NCBI GenBank assembly: GCA_027365225.1
Contig: DAHXNV010000003.1
Span: 48,892-112,891, forward strand
Length of the DNA: 64,000 nt
Origin: Gammaproteobacteria bacterium
GTDB lineage: Bacteria; Pseudomonadota; Gammaproteobacteria; Steroidobacterales; Steroidobacteraceae
Reading direction: 5' to 3'
A program made the position numbers and the translations under genes. Below the pieces are notes generated by a model that had not been told where the DNA came from, made no database searches, and saw only the letters and a list, made by a program, of their open reading frames with translations. Shown here piece after piece: positions 1 to 9,309 of the stretch. Position 1 is the first letter of the stretch; the number at the start of each line of letters is the position of its first letter.

Positions 1-225
1 CGTGATCAGCGCGCCGGCGGCGGACAGCAGCGCGATCGTCGCCGGCACGGATATCAGCGGCGCGACCAGCAGGGCGATCGCGCCGGCGAGCACGATGCGC
101 GCCTGCCTCGGCACCGACACCGCGCCGAACACCGGCGCGACCATCAGGCACGAGCCGACGCGCACGAACGGCCAGAAGCGGCTGGCAATGGCGTGGTCGA
201 GCGCGGCGGCGGTGATGACGGGCAT
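1..225 (-). CDS. fliR: Flagellar export gate protein FliR (partial, N-terminal part)
   Basis: The visible 75 residues start MPVITAAALDH and continue through hydrophobic stretches typical of the FliR N-terminus, with the signature-like segment GSCLMVAPVFGAVSVP. FliR is an inner-membrane subunit of the flagellar type III export gate and works with FliP and FliQ. The ATG at 225 lies 14 nt past the fliQ stop, and fliR is the expected last gene after fliPQ. The C-terminal two thirds lie beyond the window edge, so integrity cannot be judged. Confidence 0.9.
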   Translation of the reverse strand, partial: MPVITAAALDHAIASRFWPFVRVGSCLMVAPVFGAVSVPRQARIVLAGAIALLVAPLISVPATIALLSAAGALIT

Positions 226-239
226 GCGCTTCGGTGCCC

Positions 240-509
240 TCAGTTGACCAGCTGTGGAATGCTCAGGATGAGCTCGCGGGTGTAGTTGACCAGGGTATGC
301 AGCATCCACGGGCCGGCGAGCGCCATCACCAGCGCCATCACCAGCAGCTTCGGGATGAACGACAGGGTCATTTCGTTGATCTGCGTGGCGGCCTGAAAGG
401 CCCCGACCACCACGCCGGTGATCAACGCCGCCAGCAGCAGCGGCGCGGCCAGCGCCAGGGTCACCTCGAGCGCGCCGGTGCCGAGGGACATGACAGTTGC
501 CGAATCCAC
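240..509 (-). CDS. fliQ: Flagellar export gate protein FliQ
   Basis: This 89-residue protein is exactly the usual FliQ length. It carries two hydrophobic helices and the hallmark central segment QAATQINEMTLSFIPK. FliQ is a small integral membrane subunit of the flagellar type III secretion gate. The start is a GTG at 509, giving VDSATVMSLGT. That aligns with the N-terminus of enterobacterial FliQ, whereas an internal ATG at 491 would truncate it. It sits 13 nt after fliP and upstream of fliR in the leftward fliLMNOPQR arm. Confidence 0.95.
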   Translation of the reverse strand: MDSATVMSLGTGALEVTLALAAPLLLAALITGVVVGAFQAATQINEMTLSFIPKLLVMALVMALAGPWMLHTLVNYTRELILSIPQLVN

Positions 510-522
510 GCGTGCCGCTCCT

Positions 523-1266
523 TTAATGATAGAAGCTCGCGGCGAGCGAGCCCATGACCAGTGTCCAGCCGTTTACCAGCACGAACAGCATCAGCTTGAA
601 GGGCAGGGAGATCATCACCGGCGAGACCATCATCATGCCCAACGACATCAACACGCTGGCCACGACCAGGTCGATGATGACGAACGGTATGAACAGGAGA
701 AATCCGATCAGAAAGGCGGTCTTCAGCTCGCTGGTGATGAACGCGGGGACGAGCACCGACAGCGGCACATCGAGCGGGGCGGCATAGCCCTTGCTGCCGG
801 CGATGTGCGTGAATACGGCGATGTCGCTCTCGCGCGTCTGGTTCAGCATGAACTCCTTGACCGGCACCTCGGCGCGTGCGAGCGCCGCGCTCGCGGTGAG
901 GGTGCCGGCCGCGTACGGCTGGTACGCGACGTGGTTGATCTGGCGAATCACCGGCGACATCACGAACAGGGTGAGAAACAGCGCGAGCCCGAGCAGCACC
1001 TGGTTCGGCGGAGTCTGGCCGGCGCCGAGCGCCTGGCGCAGGATCCCGAGCACGATCACGATGCGCGTGAACGAGGTCATCATCAGCAGGATCGCCGGCA
1101 GGAGCGTCAGCGCCGTCATCAGCGCCAGGACCTGCATCGTCAACGTGTATGTCTGGGTGCCGCCGTGAGTCTGAACGCTGAAGGCGGGGATGCCGGGCGC
1201 GGCGCAGGCGGCGACCGGCAGCAGCGCCAGCAGCAGCAGCGGCCAGCCCTTGCGCACGATGCTCAT
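523..1266 (-). CDS. fliP: Flagellar export gate protein FliP
   Basis: FliP, 247 residues, is the main pore-forming subunit of the flagellar type III export gate in the inner membrane. A cleavable signal peptide is evident (residues 1 to about 22, ending near ACAAPG). It is followed by the FliP pattern LMTSFTRIVIVLGILRQALG and several transmembrane helices with the conserved segment PPNQVLLGLALFLT. The ATG overlaps the end of fliO by 4 nt (ATGA), indicating translational coupling within the fliLMNOPQR operon. Confidence 0.96.
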   Translation of the reverse strand: MSIVRKGWPLLLLALLPVAACAAPGIPAFSVQTHGGTQTYTLTMQVLALMTALTLLPAILLMMTSFTRIVIVLGILRQALGAGQTPPNQVLLGLALFLTLFVMSPVIRQINHVAYQPYAAGTLTASAALARAEVPVKEFMLNQTRESDIAVFTHIAGSKGYAAPLDVPLSVLVPAFITSELKTAFLIGFLLFIPFVIIDLVVASVLMSLGMMMVSPVMISLPFKLMLFVLVNGWTLVMGSLAASFYH

Positions 1267-1646
1267 TTGCCGAGACTTCCCTTCAGCAGCGCGGCGAATG
1301 ACGGCCGGGTCCGGCCACCGGCGGCGGCGCTCGGCTTCTCGAGGGATAGCGGGTGAGCGAGCACATGCAGGGTGTTGACCCGGCCGGGCGCGACGCCGAG
1401 CAGGAGCTGGGCGTCGCCGACCTTGACGAGCACGGCGCGCTCCTTGGCGCCAAGCGGCATGCTCGCGAGGATCTCGAGCGCGCCGGCGGTACGGGCCCCG
1501 AAGGTGCGCAGGCGGCGCGCGAGCCAGGCAAGCGCGAAGATGACCACCAGAACGACCAGCAGCGCGGCTGTGACGGACGCGAGTCCGCCGGCGCCGATTG
1601 CCGGGGAGGCCGTTGCGGCCGTGGGAGCGGCGAACAGATGGGTCAT
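1263..1646 (-). CDS. fliO: Flagellar biosynthesis protein FliO
   Basis: This is a small protein of 127 residues with one N-terminal membrane helix (about residues 24-45). A soluble basic tail has the FliO/MopB pattern, ending in the LEILASMPLGAKERAVLVKVG region. FliO assists assembly of the FliP ring. The gene overlaps fliN at its start and fliP at its end by 4 nt each. The N-terminal 25 residues are Ala/Thr-rich. Sequence conservation in this family is low, so the call leans on position as well as on the C-terminal motif. Confidence 0.9.
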   Translation of the reverse strand: MTHLFAAPTAATASPAIGAGGLASVTAALLVVLVVIFALAWLARRLRTFGARTAGALEILASMPLGAKERAVLVKVGDAQLLLGVAPGRVNTLHVLAHPLSLEKPSAAAGGRTRPSFAALLKGSLGK

Positions 1647-1999
1647 TTGAGTTTGCGCAGCCGCTCGGCCGGACTGATGACGTCGGTCAGACGGATGCCG
1701 AACCGTTCATTGACGACCACGACCTCGCCATGCGCGACCAGTGTGCCGTTGACGTAGACGTCGAGCGGCTCGCCGGCGGTGCGGTCGAGTTCGACCACGG
1801 ACCCCTGGTTGAGCTGCAGGAAGCTGCGGATCGGGATGCGTGTGCGACCGACCTCCATCGACAGTGTGACCGGTACGTCGAGGATGACCTCGAGATTGAC
1901 CTCGCTAGCGCCCTTGTCCGTGGCCTCCTCGGTGAGGGGGTGAAATTCGGCAGGCTCGGCGGCTTGTGGTTGGACGTTGGCGTTCATGGCGGCGCTCAC
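1643..1999 (-). CDS. fliN: Flagellar motor switch protein FliN
   Basis: This is a 118-residue FliN. After a variable, polar N-terminus of about 45 residues, it has the SpoA/SurfE C-ring domain with motifs LEVILDVPVTLSMEVGRT and GSVVELDRTAGEPLDVYVNG. FliN forms the bottom of the C-ring and takes part in export cargo docking and motor switching. The start chosen is the GTG at 1999, which overlaps the fliM stop (GTGA). An in-frame ATG at 1987 is the alternative and would remove four residues. Confidence 0.95.
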   Translation of the reverse strand: MSAAMNANVQPQAAEPAEFHPLTEEATDKGASEVNLEVILDVPVTLSMEVGRTRIPIRSFLQLNQGSVVELDRTAGEPLDVYVNGTLVAHGEVVVVNERFGIRLTDVISPAERLRKLK

Positions 2000-3000
2000 G
2001 GGCTGTTGGCGGAAAGGGGTTCGGCGGGGAATCGTTTGCGGCGGATGCGTCCCTCGATCTTCACGGCCTGATTGCCGCGCGAGGTGCCGAGGGTGCCGCG
2101 GAACACCGGCATGTCCTCGGCGATCAGGGTGACCTGACCGGAGAAATCGCAGGGCAGGATGTCCCCGGGCTTGAGGTTCAGCAGCTCGGCGAGCGATATC
2201 GACGTGCGGCCGACCAGCGTGGTGATGGCGAGCTCGGCGTCCTCGAGCTCCTCGCGCAGCGATTGCGCCCAGCGCTCGTCCCGGTCCATCCGGTCACTGG
2301 TCACGCCGGAATCCAGCATCTCGCGCAGCGGCTCGATCATGGCGTACGGCATCGTGATGTAGAGCGTGCCGCCGTGTCCGTCGAGCTCGATGTGAAACGA
2401 GCTCACCACGACGATCTCCGAGGGCGAGACGATGTTGGCGAATTGCGGGTTGATTTCCGATTGCAGGTATTCCGCCTCGATCGCCGCCACGTGTGCCCAC
2501 GCTTCATGCAGATCGGAAAACACGCTGCGCAGCGCGAGTTGGATGATGCGCTGCTCGGTGGCGGTGAATTCGCGTCCCTCGATCTTGGTGTGCCGGCCGT
2601 TGCCGCCGAAGAAATTGTCCACGATCGCGAACACGAGCGTCGAATCGAGGACGATCAGCGCCGTGCCGCGCAGGGGATTGAGGCGTACCAGATTGAGGCT
2701 CGTCGGTACGTGCAGCGTGTGGACGAACTCGGCGAATTTCTTGATCTGCACCGGACCGATCCCGACCTCGGGGGCGCGGCGCAGGAGGTTGTAGAGACTG
2801 ACGCGGTGCAGGCGCGCAAAGCGCTCGTTGATCATCTCGAGCGTGGGCATGCGCCCGCGCACGATGCGCATCTGATTGGCGAAGTCATAGGCGGTGACTT
2901 CCCCGGGCTGCGGCGGCGGGTCGGTATTGACCGCGCCGGTGTCGACGCCGTGCAGCAAAGCGTCGATTTCGGCCTGATCGAGTATTTTTTCGTGGCTCAT
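1996..3000 (-). CDS. fliM: Flagellar motor switch protein FliM
   Basis: FliM, 334 residues, has the usual length. The N-terminal CheY-P-binding segment MSHEKILDQAEIDALLHGV is clear. The CheC-like middle domain follows (region RIVRGRMPTLEMINERFARL and FVHTLHVPTSLNLVRLNPL). A C-terminal SpoA domain carries LLNLKPGDILPCDF. It couples chemotaxis signalling to motor switching in the C-ring. The gene lies 22 nt after fliL and overlaps fliN by 4 nt. The intact CheY-binding segment implies a working chemotaxis input encoded elsewhere. Confidence 0.97.
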   Translation of the reverse strand: MSHEKILDQAEIDALLHGVDTGAVNTDPPPQPGEVTAYDFANQMRIVRGRMPTLEMINERFARLHRVSLYNLLRRAPEVGIGPVQIKKFAEFVHTLHVPTSLNLVRLNPLRGTALIVLDSTLVFAIVDNFFGGNGRHTKIEGREFTATEQRIIQLALRSVFSDLHEAWAHVAAIEAEYLQSEINPQFANIVSPSEIVVVSSFHIELDGHGGTLYITMPYAMIEPLREMLDSGVTSDRMDRDERWAQSLREELEDAELAITTLVGRTSISLAELLNLKPGDILPCDFSGQVTLIAEDMPVFRGTLGTSRGNQAVKIEGRIRRKRFPAEPLSANSP

Positions 3001-3022
3001 GCGAACACGTCCGGCGCGTGGG

Positions 3023-3517
3023 TCACTGCATCACGAAGCTGGTGAAATAGATGGCCTCGACGTGACTGGGGTGGCCGCCGGCCGCGCCCACCACTTTGCG
3101 CACGTCGGCGAGCACGGCGGCGCGCAGCCGCTGCTTGCCGGCCTCGGTGTCGAGCGTTGCGAAGCGCTGATTGCTGAGCAGCAACAGCAGGTCGTTGCGT
3201 ACCACCGGGTCGTTCTCCTTCAGCAGCGTGAGGGTCGCGGGGTCGCGCGACATCACCTGGAGGCTCACCTGCAGATAGCGCACCGCCTGGCCCGATTGGA
3301 AATTCACCACGAAGGGCTTCAGCGCGAGGTAATGCGGTGGACCGGAGGGCGCCGCATGGGCCCCGGCGGCCGCGCGCCCATGCAGCAGCAGCAAGCCGCC
3401 GGCGCCCGCGCCGAGTACCGCCACGGCGATCGTGACGATCAGCCAAAGCGGCAGCGCACGTTTCTTCTGCGGCGCCGCGCCCGGTTCGCTCGCGGCGGCT
3501 GTGGTTGCGTTGGTCAT
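3023..3517 (-). CDS. fliL: Flagellar basal body-associated protein FliL
   Basis: The protein has 164 residues from the ATG at 3517 (MTNATTAAA). It has a short cytoplasmic tail, one transmembrane helix (about residues 22-46), and a periplasmic FliL domain containing KPFVVNFQSGQAVRYLQVSL and the C-terminal VEAIYFTSFVMQ. FliL surrounds the stator and supports torque under load. An upstream in-frame ATG at 3586 would overlap the sigma-54 promoter at 3564-3579 and add residues unlike FliL, so it was rejected. This is the first gene of the leftward flagellar arm. Confidence 0.95.
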   Translation of the reverse strand: MTNATTAAASEPGAAPQKKRALPLWLIVTIAVAVLGAGAGGLLLLHGRAAAGAHAAPSGPPHYLALKPFVVNFQSGQAVRYLQVSLQVMSRDPATLTLLKENDPVVRNDLLLLLSNQRFATLDTEAGKQRLRAAVLADVRKVVGAAGGHPSHVEAIYFTSFVMQ

Positions 3518-3563
3518 GAATGTGGCAACTCCCGTCCATTGTTCGACTGTGCCGGCCGCTGGG

Positions 3564-3579
3564 TGCAATGCCTGTGCCA
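3564..3579 (-). promoter_or_regulatory. Sigma-54 (-24/-12) promoter for fliLMNOPQR
   Basis: Read on the minus strand the site is TGGCACAGGCATTGCA. It has GG and GC exactly 10 nt apart and matches the sigma-54 consensus TGGCACG-N4-TTGC closely. The predicted start would lie roughly 36 nt before the fliL ATG. Class II and III flagellar operons in polar flagellates are typically sigma-54/FleQ dependent, which fits. Confidence 0.88.
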
Positions 3580-3913
3580 CGGGCATGCGGGCGAACGTAA
3601 CCGTAGGAAGTGACAGGAGTTTTTATTTGAGCCGCCCTGTGAGCCAGATCACATCGGCTGACCGGTGTCGGAGTTCCGGCGCCCGCGCCGCGGCGCTCTT
3701 CGGCCCGCGGACCACAACGGACGCGCGGCGCACCGTCGGCTCTGCGGACCGAATACGCCGCCGTTTCCACCCCTGTCGCCATTTATAGACAATTCTGAGG
3801 TGCGTCACAGAAAGCACCCCGCCGCATCAGCCAGACTTTCGAGCGTGGGGGGATCGAGAGCACGGCATCCGAGCATGTCCGGCGGCCCCCGGGAAAAAAA
3901 GCGAGTAGAAGAA
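3580..3913. other. Divergent regulatory region between the two flagellar arms
   Basis: No gene is seen in this non-coding stretch between the fliL promoter and the first activator gene. It holds a CRP/Clp-type site at 3638-3653 and a weak AT-rich element around 3782-3790 (TTTATAGAC) that could be a -10 box for the rightward gene, though no convincing -35 is visible at proper spacing. The frame of the downstream activator stays open back to 3665. The residues it would add do not resemble a receiver or FleQ domain. Confidence 0.6.
3638..3653. promoter_or_regulatory. CRP/Clp-type binding site
   Basis: The sequence TGTGA-GCCAGA-TCACA is a perfect match to the CRP-family half sites TGTGA-N6-TCACA. 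In Xanthomonas the CRP homologue Clp, which responds to c-di-GMP, controls flagellar regulators, so a site between fliL and the sigma-54 activator gene makes sense. Actual occupancy is inference. Confidence 0.7.
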
Positions 3914-5095
<1,182 letters not shown>

Positions 5096-5122
5096 CGCCG
5101 GTCGGCGCGGCGTTCTGCCGCG

Positions 5123-5142
5123 AGCGTGACGCGCGTCACGCT
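5123..5142. promoter_or_regulatory. 20-bp perfect palindrome with CRP-like core
   Basis: AGCGTGACGC-GCGTCACGCT is a perfect inverted repeat whose core GTGA-N6-TCAC is that of CRP-family sites. Its centre lies about 27 bp upstream of the -24 element of the sigma-54 promoter at 5159. It could be an operator or activator site for the second activator gene. It is less canonical than the site at 3638 because the outer bases are C/G rather than T/A. Confidence 0.5.
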
Positions 5143-5158
5143 TCGCTTGCCGATCGAG

Positions 5159-5176
5159 TTCGGCACGCCATTTGCA
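5159..5176 (+). promoter_or_regulatory. Sigma-54 (-24/-12) promoter for second activator and fliE arm
   Basis: TTCGGCACGCCATTTGCA contains GG and GC 10 nt apart and the core GGCACG-N4-TTGCA, a near-consensus sigma-54 promoter. Transcription would start about 30 nt before the ATG at 5218. This mirrors the Pseudomonas logic in which FleQ activates fleSR from a sigma-54 promoter. Confidence 0.87.
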
Positions 5177-5217
5177 TTCCTCCCTGACCAAGCATCCCTG
5201 CGCTTTTGGGGAATTCG

Positions 5218-6243
5218 ATGTCAGAGAGTCACGAACCACAGTCGATCATTCAGAGCGGCGCCGGTGAGGTTCCGGAGCCCGTTGCCCGGGCCGCGGAGTC
5301 CCAACGCCTGCTCGGTATCGCCCGCCGAGTGGCCGCGACCGACTGCACGGTGCTCATCTGGGGCGACTCGGGCACCGGCAAGGAGGTGCTCGCCCGCTAT
5401 ATTCACCGCCGCTCGCAACGCGCCAATGGGCCGTTCGTCGCGGTCAATTGCGCGGCCATTCCCGAGACGATGCTCGAGGCGATGCTGTTCGGTTACGAAC
5501 GCGGTAGCTTCACCGGTGCGCACGCCGCGCACCCGGGAAAATTCGAGCAGGCGCAGGACGGTACGCTGCTGCTCGACGAGATCACGGAGATGCCGCTCGG
5601 CCTGCAGGCGAAGCTCCTGCGCGTGCTGCAGGAGCGTGAAGTCGAGCGCATCGGCGGCCGCGAGACCATCCGACTGCAAGTGCGCGTCATCGCCACCACC
5701 AACCGGCGCCTGCGTGAGGAGGTCGCCGCGGGACGCTTCCGCGAGGATCTTTATTACCGGCTGAATGTCTTCCCGCTGGCCATCCTGCCGTTGCGCCTGC
5801 GTCGCGATGACGTGCTGCCGCTCGCCATGCAGTTGCTCACCGCGCGTTGCCGCCCGGGGCGCCCGATCCCGGCATTGAGCGCCGAGGCGGCCCACCGGCT
5901 GCTCACCTATTCCTGGCCGGGCAATGTGCGCGAGCTCGACAACCTGTTGCAACGGGCGCTGATCCTGCTCAACGGCCCGGTGATCGGTCCGCAGCACATT
6001 CAATTCGAGCTCGCCAACGAGGACTCGTCCCCGCCGCCGTCGGCGGCGCAGTCGGCGGCGGCGGGGATCGGCTCGCTCGCCGGCTCGCTGATCCAGGCCG
6101 AGCGCGACCTGATCCTCGATGCGCTCAAGAGCGGTCAGGGCAGCCGCCGCGAGGTTGCCGAGCGACTCGGCATCAGTCCGCGCACGCTGCGCTACAAACT
6201 CGCGCGCCTGCGCGAGGCGGGCGTCGAAGTTCCGGCGGCTTGA
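5218..6243 (+). CDS. Second receiver-less sigma-54 activator (FleR/FlrC-type)
   Basis: This 341-residue enhancer-binding protein consists of little more than the AAA+ core and a Fis-type HTH. Walker A is GDSGTGKE (49-56). The sigma-54 loop is GSFTGA (96-101), a Ser variant of GAFTGA. Walker B is LLLDEIT (117-123), and the C-terminal HTH lies around 300-333 ([18 protein letters not shown]). Family FleR/FlrC proteins carry an N-terminal receiver phosphorylated by FleS/FlrB. Here the receiver is missing and no histidine kinase lies nearby. The ATG at 5218 has GGGG upstream. A TTG at 5206 is possible but adds only four residues. fliE begins 11 nt downstream, so this regulator probably leads the fliEFGHIJK transcript. 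Confidence 0.85.
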   Translation: MSESHEPQSIIQSGAGEVPEPVARAAESQRLLGIARRVAATDCTVLIWGDSGTGKEVLARYIHRRSQRANGPFVAVNCAAIPETMLEAMLFGYERGSFTGAHAAHPGKFEQAQDGTLLLDEITEMPLGLQAKLLRVLQEREVERIGGRETIRLQVRVIATTNRRLREEVAAGRFREDLYYRLNVFPLAILPLRLRRDDVLPLAMQLLTARCRPGRPIPALSAEAAHRLLTYSWPGNVRELDNLLQRALILLNGPVIGPQHIQFELANEDSSPPPSAAQSAAAGIGSLAGSLIQAERDLILDALKSGQGSRREVAERLGISPRTLRYKLARLREAGVEVPAA

Positions 6244-6254
6244 GGGAGAGCGTC

Positions 6255-6608
6255 ATGAGTCAGATGGCCATCGATCAGGTACTGGCGCAAATCCGCGCGC
6301 TCTCGTCCCAGGTGCGCCTGGATGCGCCCCGGCCGCTCGGACTCGGCGCGCCGGCGCAACCGGGGGCGCCGGCCCCGTCCGGTTCGAGCGAGTTCGCCTC
6401 GATCCTGAAGCGAGGCATCGATGCGGTCAATCAGAGCGAGCAGCGCGCCAGCACGCTCGCCGACGCGTTCTCGCGCGGCGCGCCCGGAGTGTCGCTGCCG
6501 CAGGTGGTGCTGCAGGTGGAGAAGGCCAGTGTGTCGTTCGATGCGCTGACTCAGGTACGCAACCGCCTGATCACCGCCTACCAAGACATCATGAACATGC
6601 AGATGTAA
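6255..6608 (+). CDS. fliE: Flagellar hook-basal body complex protein FliE
   Basis: FliE, 117 residues, joins the MS ring to the proximal rod. The C-terminal FliE signature is present: LPQVVLQVEKASVSFDALTQVRNRLITAYQDIMNMQM spans about residues 81-117. The N-terminal half has a Pro/Ala linker. The ATG at 6255 has a good Shine-Dalgarno (GGGAGAG) just before it. It is followed 9 nt later by fliF, the conserved order in flagellar clusters. Confidence 0.95.
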   Translation: MSQMAIDQVLAQIRALSSQVRLDAPRPLGLGAPAQPGAPAPSGSSEFASILKRGIDAVNQSEQRASTLADAFSRGAPGVSLPQVVLQVEKASVSFDALTQVRNRLITAYQDIMNMQM

Positions 6609-6617
6609 CCGCTCATC

Positions 6618-8300
6618 ATGGCTGCCGAATCCACTGTCCTGCGGACCACCCCGGTCATTCCTTTCAATCTGCGTCCATTGCTGCTGCTGGTCGGCATCGC
6701 CGCGGCGGTCGCCGCCGGCGTGTGGATCGTGTTGTGGTCGCGCGGACCAACCTACAGTCTGCTCTACGCCAATCTCTCGGCGCAGCAGGAGTCGCAGGTC
6801 GTGCAAGCGCTGCAGGCCGCGCAGATTCCCTACCGGCTCGCCGCGGCGACCAACGGCGTGGAAGTGCCCGCCCAGCAACTCGATGCGGCGCGTCTGAAGC
6901 TGGCCGGTCAGGGGGTGGCCGAGGGCGACAGCTTCGCCGAACTCGACAAGGGCTCGGGCTTCGGCGTGAGTCAGTTCATCGAGAATGTCCGCTACCAGCA
7001 CGCGCTCGAGCAGGAGCTCGCCCGCACCATCGCCAGCATGCAACAGATCGCCGCGGCGCGCGTCAACCTCGCCGAGCCGCGCCAGTCGGTGTTTCTCAGC
7101 GATCAGACCGCGGCGAGCGCCTCGGTATTCGTGCAGCTGCGCGCCGGCAGCGTGCTCGGCCCGGAGCAAGTGCAGGCGATCGTGAACCTGGTCGCCTCGA
7201 GCGTGCCGAATCTCACCCCGACCCACGTCACGGTGGTCGATCAGAACGGACAGCTCTTGTCCGGCCCGCAGGGCGACAGCCGCTATTCCCTCGACCAGCA
7301 GAGTTACGACATGGTGCGCCGCATCGAGGCGGACGATCAACAACGTATCGTGGCGCTGCTGACGCCGCTGGTCGGGCCGGGCCTGGTGCATGCCGACGTG
7401 GTGGTCGCCCTCAGCACGGCGAGCCGTGAGGAGGCGCGCGAGCTCTACAAGCCGCACAGCCAGATCGTGCGCAGCGAGCAGATCTCCGAGCAGACCAGCG
7501 GGGCGGGGGGGCCGGGCGGGGTGCCTGGCTCGCTTTCCAACGAGCCGCCGGTGCCAGGCACGCTCGCGAGCCGGCCGCAGGCCAAGCCGGCCCCTGCGGC
7601 GGCCGGCGCCGCCGCCAAGCCCGCCGGCGGCAAGAGGGGTGCGCCGGCCCCGGTCGCGGCCAAACCGGCGCTGAAGACGGTCGGTGGCGTCGGCGTCGGT
7701 GGTCACGTGCTATCGAGCAATGTGACGAAAAATTACGAGATCGATCGTACGCTCGACTATTCGCGCCGGCCGCCCGGGCAGGTCCGCCGCCTGTCCGTGG
7801 CGGTACTGGTCGGCTATCGTCCGGTCAAGGCCGCCGGCGGCAAGATCACTCAGGTGCCACTGTCGGCGGCGGAGCTCGCGCGGGTGACGCAGCTGGTCAA
7901 GGATGCGGTGGGATTCAATGCGGCCCGTGGCGACACCGTCAGCGTCGTCAACGAGCCGCTCGAGCTGCCGAGCGCCGCGGGCGGCCGATTCGTGCGTCCG
8001 CCCATCTGGCAGCGCCCGCTGTTCCTCACGCTGATGAAAGTCGTCGTGGGCCTGATCGGAGTGCTCGCGCTGGTGTTGGCGGTGCTGCGGCCCCTGGTGC
8101 GCTCGCTGCTCACGACCACCGCCGCGCCCGCGCAGCTGGTTCACGCGGCGCTGCCGGACGGCTCGCCCCAGGCGCAGAAGGATGCGGTCGTCAAGGAGCT
8201 CTCGCACGATCAGCAGCTCGCCAACGCACGCGCCATGGTTGGCCAGGATCCCAAGCGCGTCGCGCAGGTGGTGCGCGGCTGGGTAGGCAACGATGAGTGA
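6618..8300 (+). CDS. fliF: Flagellar MS-ring protein FliF
   Basis: FliF, 560 residues, forms the MS ring that anchors the basal body. Two transmembrane segments bracket the periplasmic part (about 18-40 and 470-495). The YscJ/FliF domain carries SLLYANLSAQQ, GFGVSQFIENVRYQHALEQELARTI and VNLAEP motifs. The cytoplasmic C-terminus that binds FliG ends at the stop. A Gly/Pro/Ala-rich insertion (about residues 295-355, nt 7500-7680) in the periplasmic region is a low-complexity linker. The gene overlaps fliG by 8 nt. Confidence 0.97.
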   Translation: MAAESTVLRTTPVIPFNLRPLLLLVGIAAAVAAGVWIVLWSRGPTYSLLYANLSAQQESQVVQALQAAQIPYRLAAATNGVEVPAQQLDAARLKLAGQGVAEGDSFAELDKGSGFGVSQFIENVRYQHALEQELARTIASMQQIAAARVNLAEPRQSVFLSDQTAASASVFVQLRAGSVLGPEQVQAIVNLVASSVPNLTPTHVTVVDQNGQLLSGPQGDSRYSLDQQSYDMVRRIEADDQQRIVALLTPLVGPGLVHADVVVALSTASREEARELYKPHSQIVRSEQISEQTSGAGGPGGVPGSLSNEPPVPGTLASRPQAKPAPAAAGAAAKPAGGKRGAPAPVAAKPALKTVGGVGVGGHVLSSNVTKNYEIDRTLDYSRRPPGQVRRLSVAVLVGYRPVKAAGGKITQVPLSAAELARVTQLVKDAVGFNAARGDTVSVVNEPLELPSAAGGRFVRPPIWQRPLFLTLMKVVVGLIGVLALVLAVLRPLVRSLLTTTAAPAQLVHAALPDGSPQAQKDAVVKELSHDQQLANARAMVGQDPKRVAQVVRGWVGNDE

Positions 8301-9309
8301 GCGCGGCACAAGGGGCTTGAGCCGCAGTGGCACCGAGCGGGCCGCGATCCTGCTGCTCACGCTCGGGGAGCACGAGGCGGCGCAGGTGCTCAAGCACATG
8401 GGGGCCAAGGAGGTGCAGCGCGTCGGGGCGGCCATGGCGAACCTGAGCAATGTCTCGCTCGAGGAAGTGCAGGGCGTCATTGCGGAGTTCACCTCGAGTG
8501 TCGAGACCCAGACCTCGGTCGGCGTGGGGGCCGATGAGTTTCTGCGCAAGGTCCTGGTCGATGCGCTCGGCCCGGGCAAGGCCGAGAGCATCATCGATCG
8601 GATCAACATCGGCCGCAGCAGCAAGGGCCTGGAGGCGCTGAAGTGGATGGATTCGCGGGCGGTGGCCGAACTGGTCCGCCAGGAGCATCCGCAGATCATC
8701 GCCATCGTGCTCGCCTATCTCGAAGCGGACCAGGCGGCCGAAGTGCTGACCCTGCTGCCCGAGTCGGTTCGCCCGGAGGTGGTCACGCGCATCGCGTTGC
8801 TCGACGGAGTACAGCCGAACGCGCTCTCGGAACTCGACGACATCATCGAGAAGCAGTTCGCCGGCAAGTCGACCGGCAAGACTTCGGTGCTCGGCGGCGC
8901 CAAAGCGGTGGCCAACATCATCAATTTCCTCGAGCCCAGCCAGGAGAGCCTGCTGATGGAACAGGTGGCCAAGAGCGATGAGGCGCTCGCGGCGCGCATC
9001 GAGGAGCTGGTTTTCGTGTTCGACAACCTGATCGACCTCGACGATCGGAGCATGCAGGAGCTGCTGCGGCAGATCGCCAGCGATCAGTTGCTGTTGGCGC
9101 TGAAGGGCACGGACGAGGCGCTGAAGGAGAAGATTTTCAAGAACATGTCGCAGCGCGCCGCGGAGATGCTCAAGGACGACTTGGAGGCCAAGGGGCCGGT
9201 GCGTCTCTCGGAAGTCGAGGAGGCGCAGAAGGAGATCCTGAAAGTGGCGCGCAAGCTCGCCGAGAGCGGCGCGATCGCCATCGGCGGCAAGGGCGAGCAG
9301 TATGTCTGA
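8293..9309 (+). CDS. fliG: Flagellar motor switch protein FliG
   Basis: This is a full-length FliG of 338 residues. The middle domain has the EHPQIIAIVLAYL motif. The C-terminal domain has the charged torque helix (LVFVFDNLIDLDDRSMQELLRQI) that faces the stator. FliG is the rotor protein that links the MS ring to the C-ring and generates torque with MotA. The ATG overlaps the fliF end by 8 nt, and the stop overlaps the fliH start by 8 nt. Confidence 0.97.
   Translation: MSERGTRGLSRSGTERAAILLLTLGEHEAAQVLKHMGAKEVQRVGAAMANLSNVSLEEVQGVIAEFTSSVETQTSVGVGADEFLRKVLVDALGPGKAESIIDRINIGRSSKGLEALKWMDSRAVAELVRQEHPQIIAIVLAYLEADQAAEVLTLLPESVRPEVVTRIALLDGVQPNALSELDDIIEKQFAGKSTGKTSVLGGAKAVANIINFLEPSQESLLMEQVAKSDEALAARIEELVFVFDNLIDLDDRSMQELLRQIASDQLLLALKGTDEALKEKIFKNMSQRAAEMLKDDLEAKGPVRLSEVEEAQKEILKVARKLAESGAIAIGGKGEQYV

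Noticed and set aside
3665..3913. N-terminal extension of the first sigma-54 activator back to 3665.
   Set aside because: The added residues are Arg/Pro-rich, contain the CRP-site flank, and do not look like a REC or FleQ domain; the ATG at 3914 is more natural.
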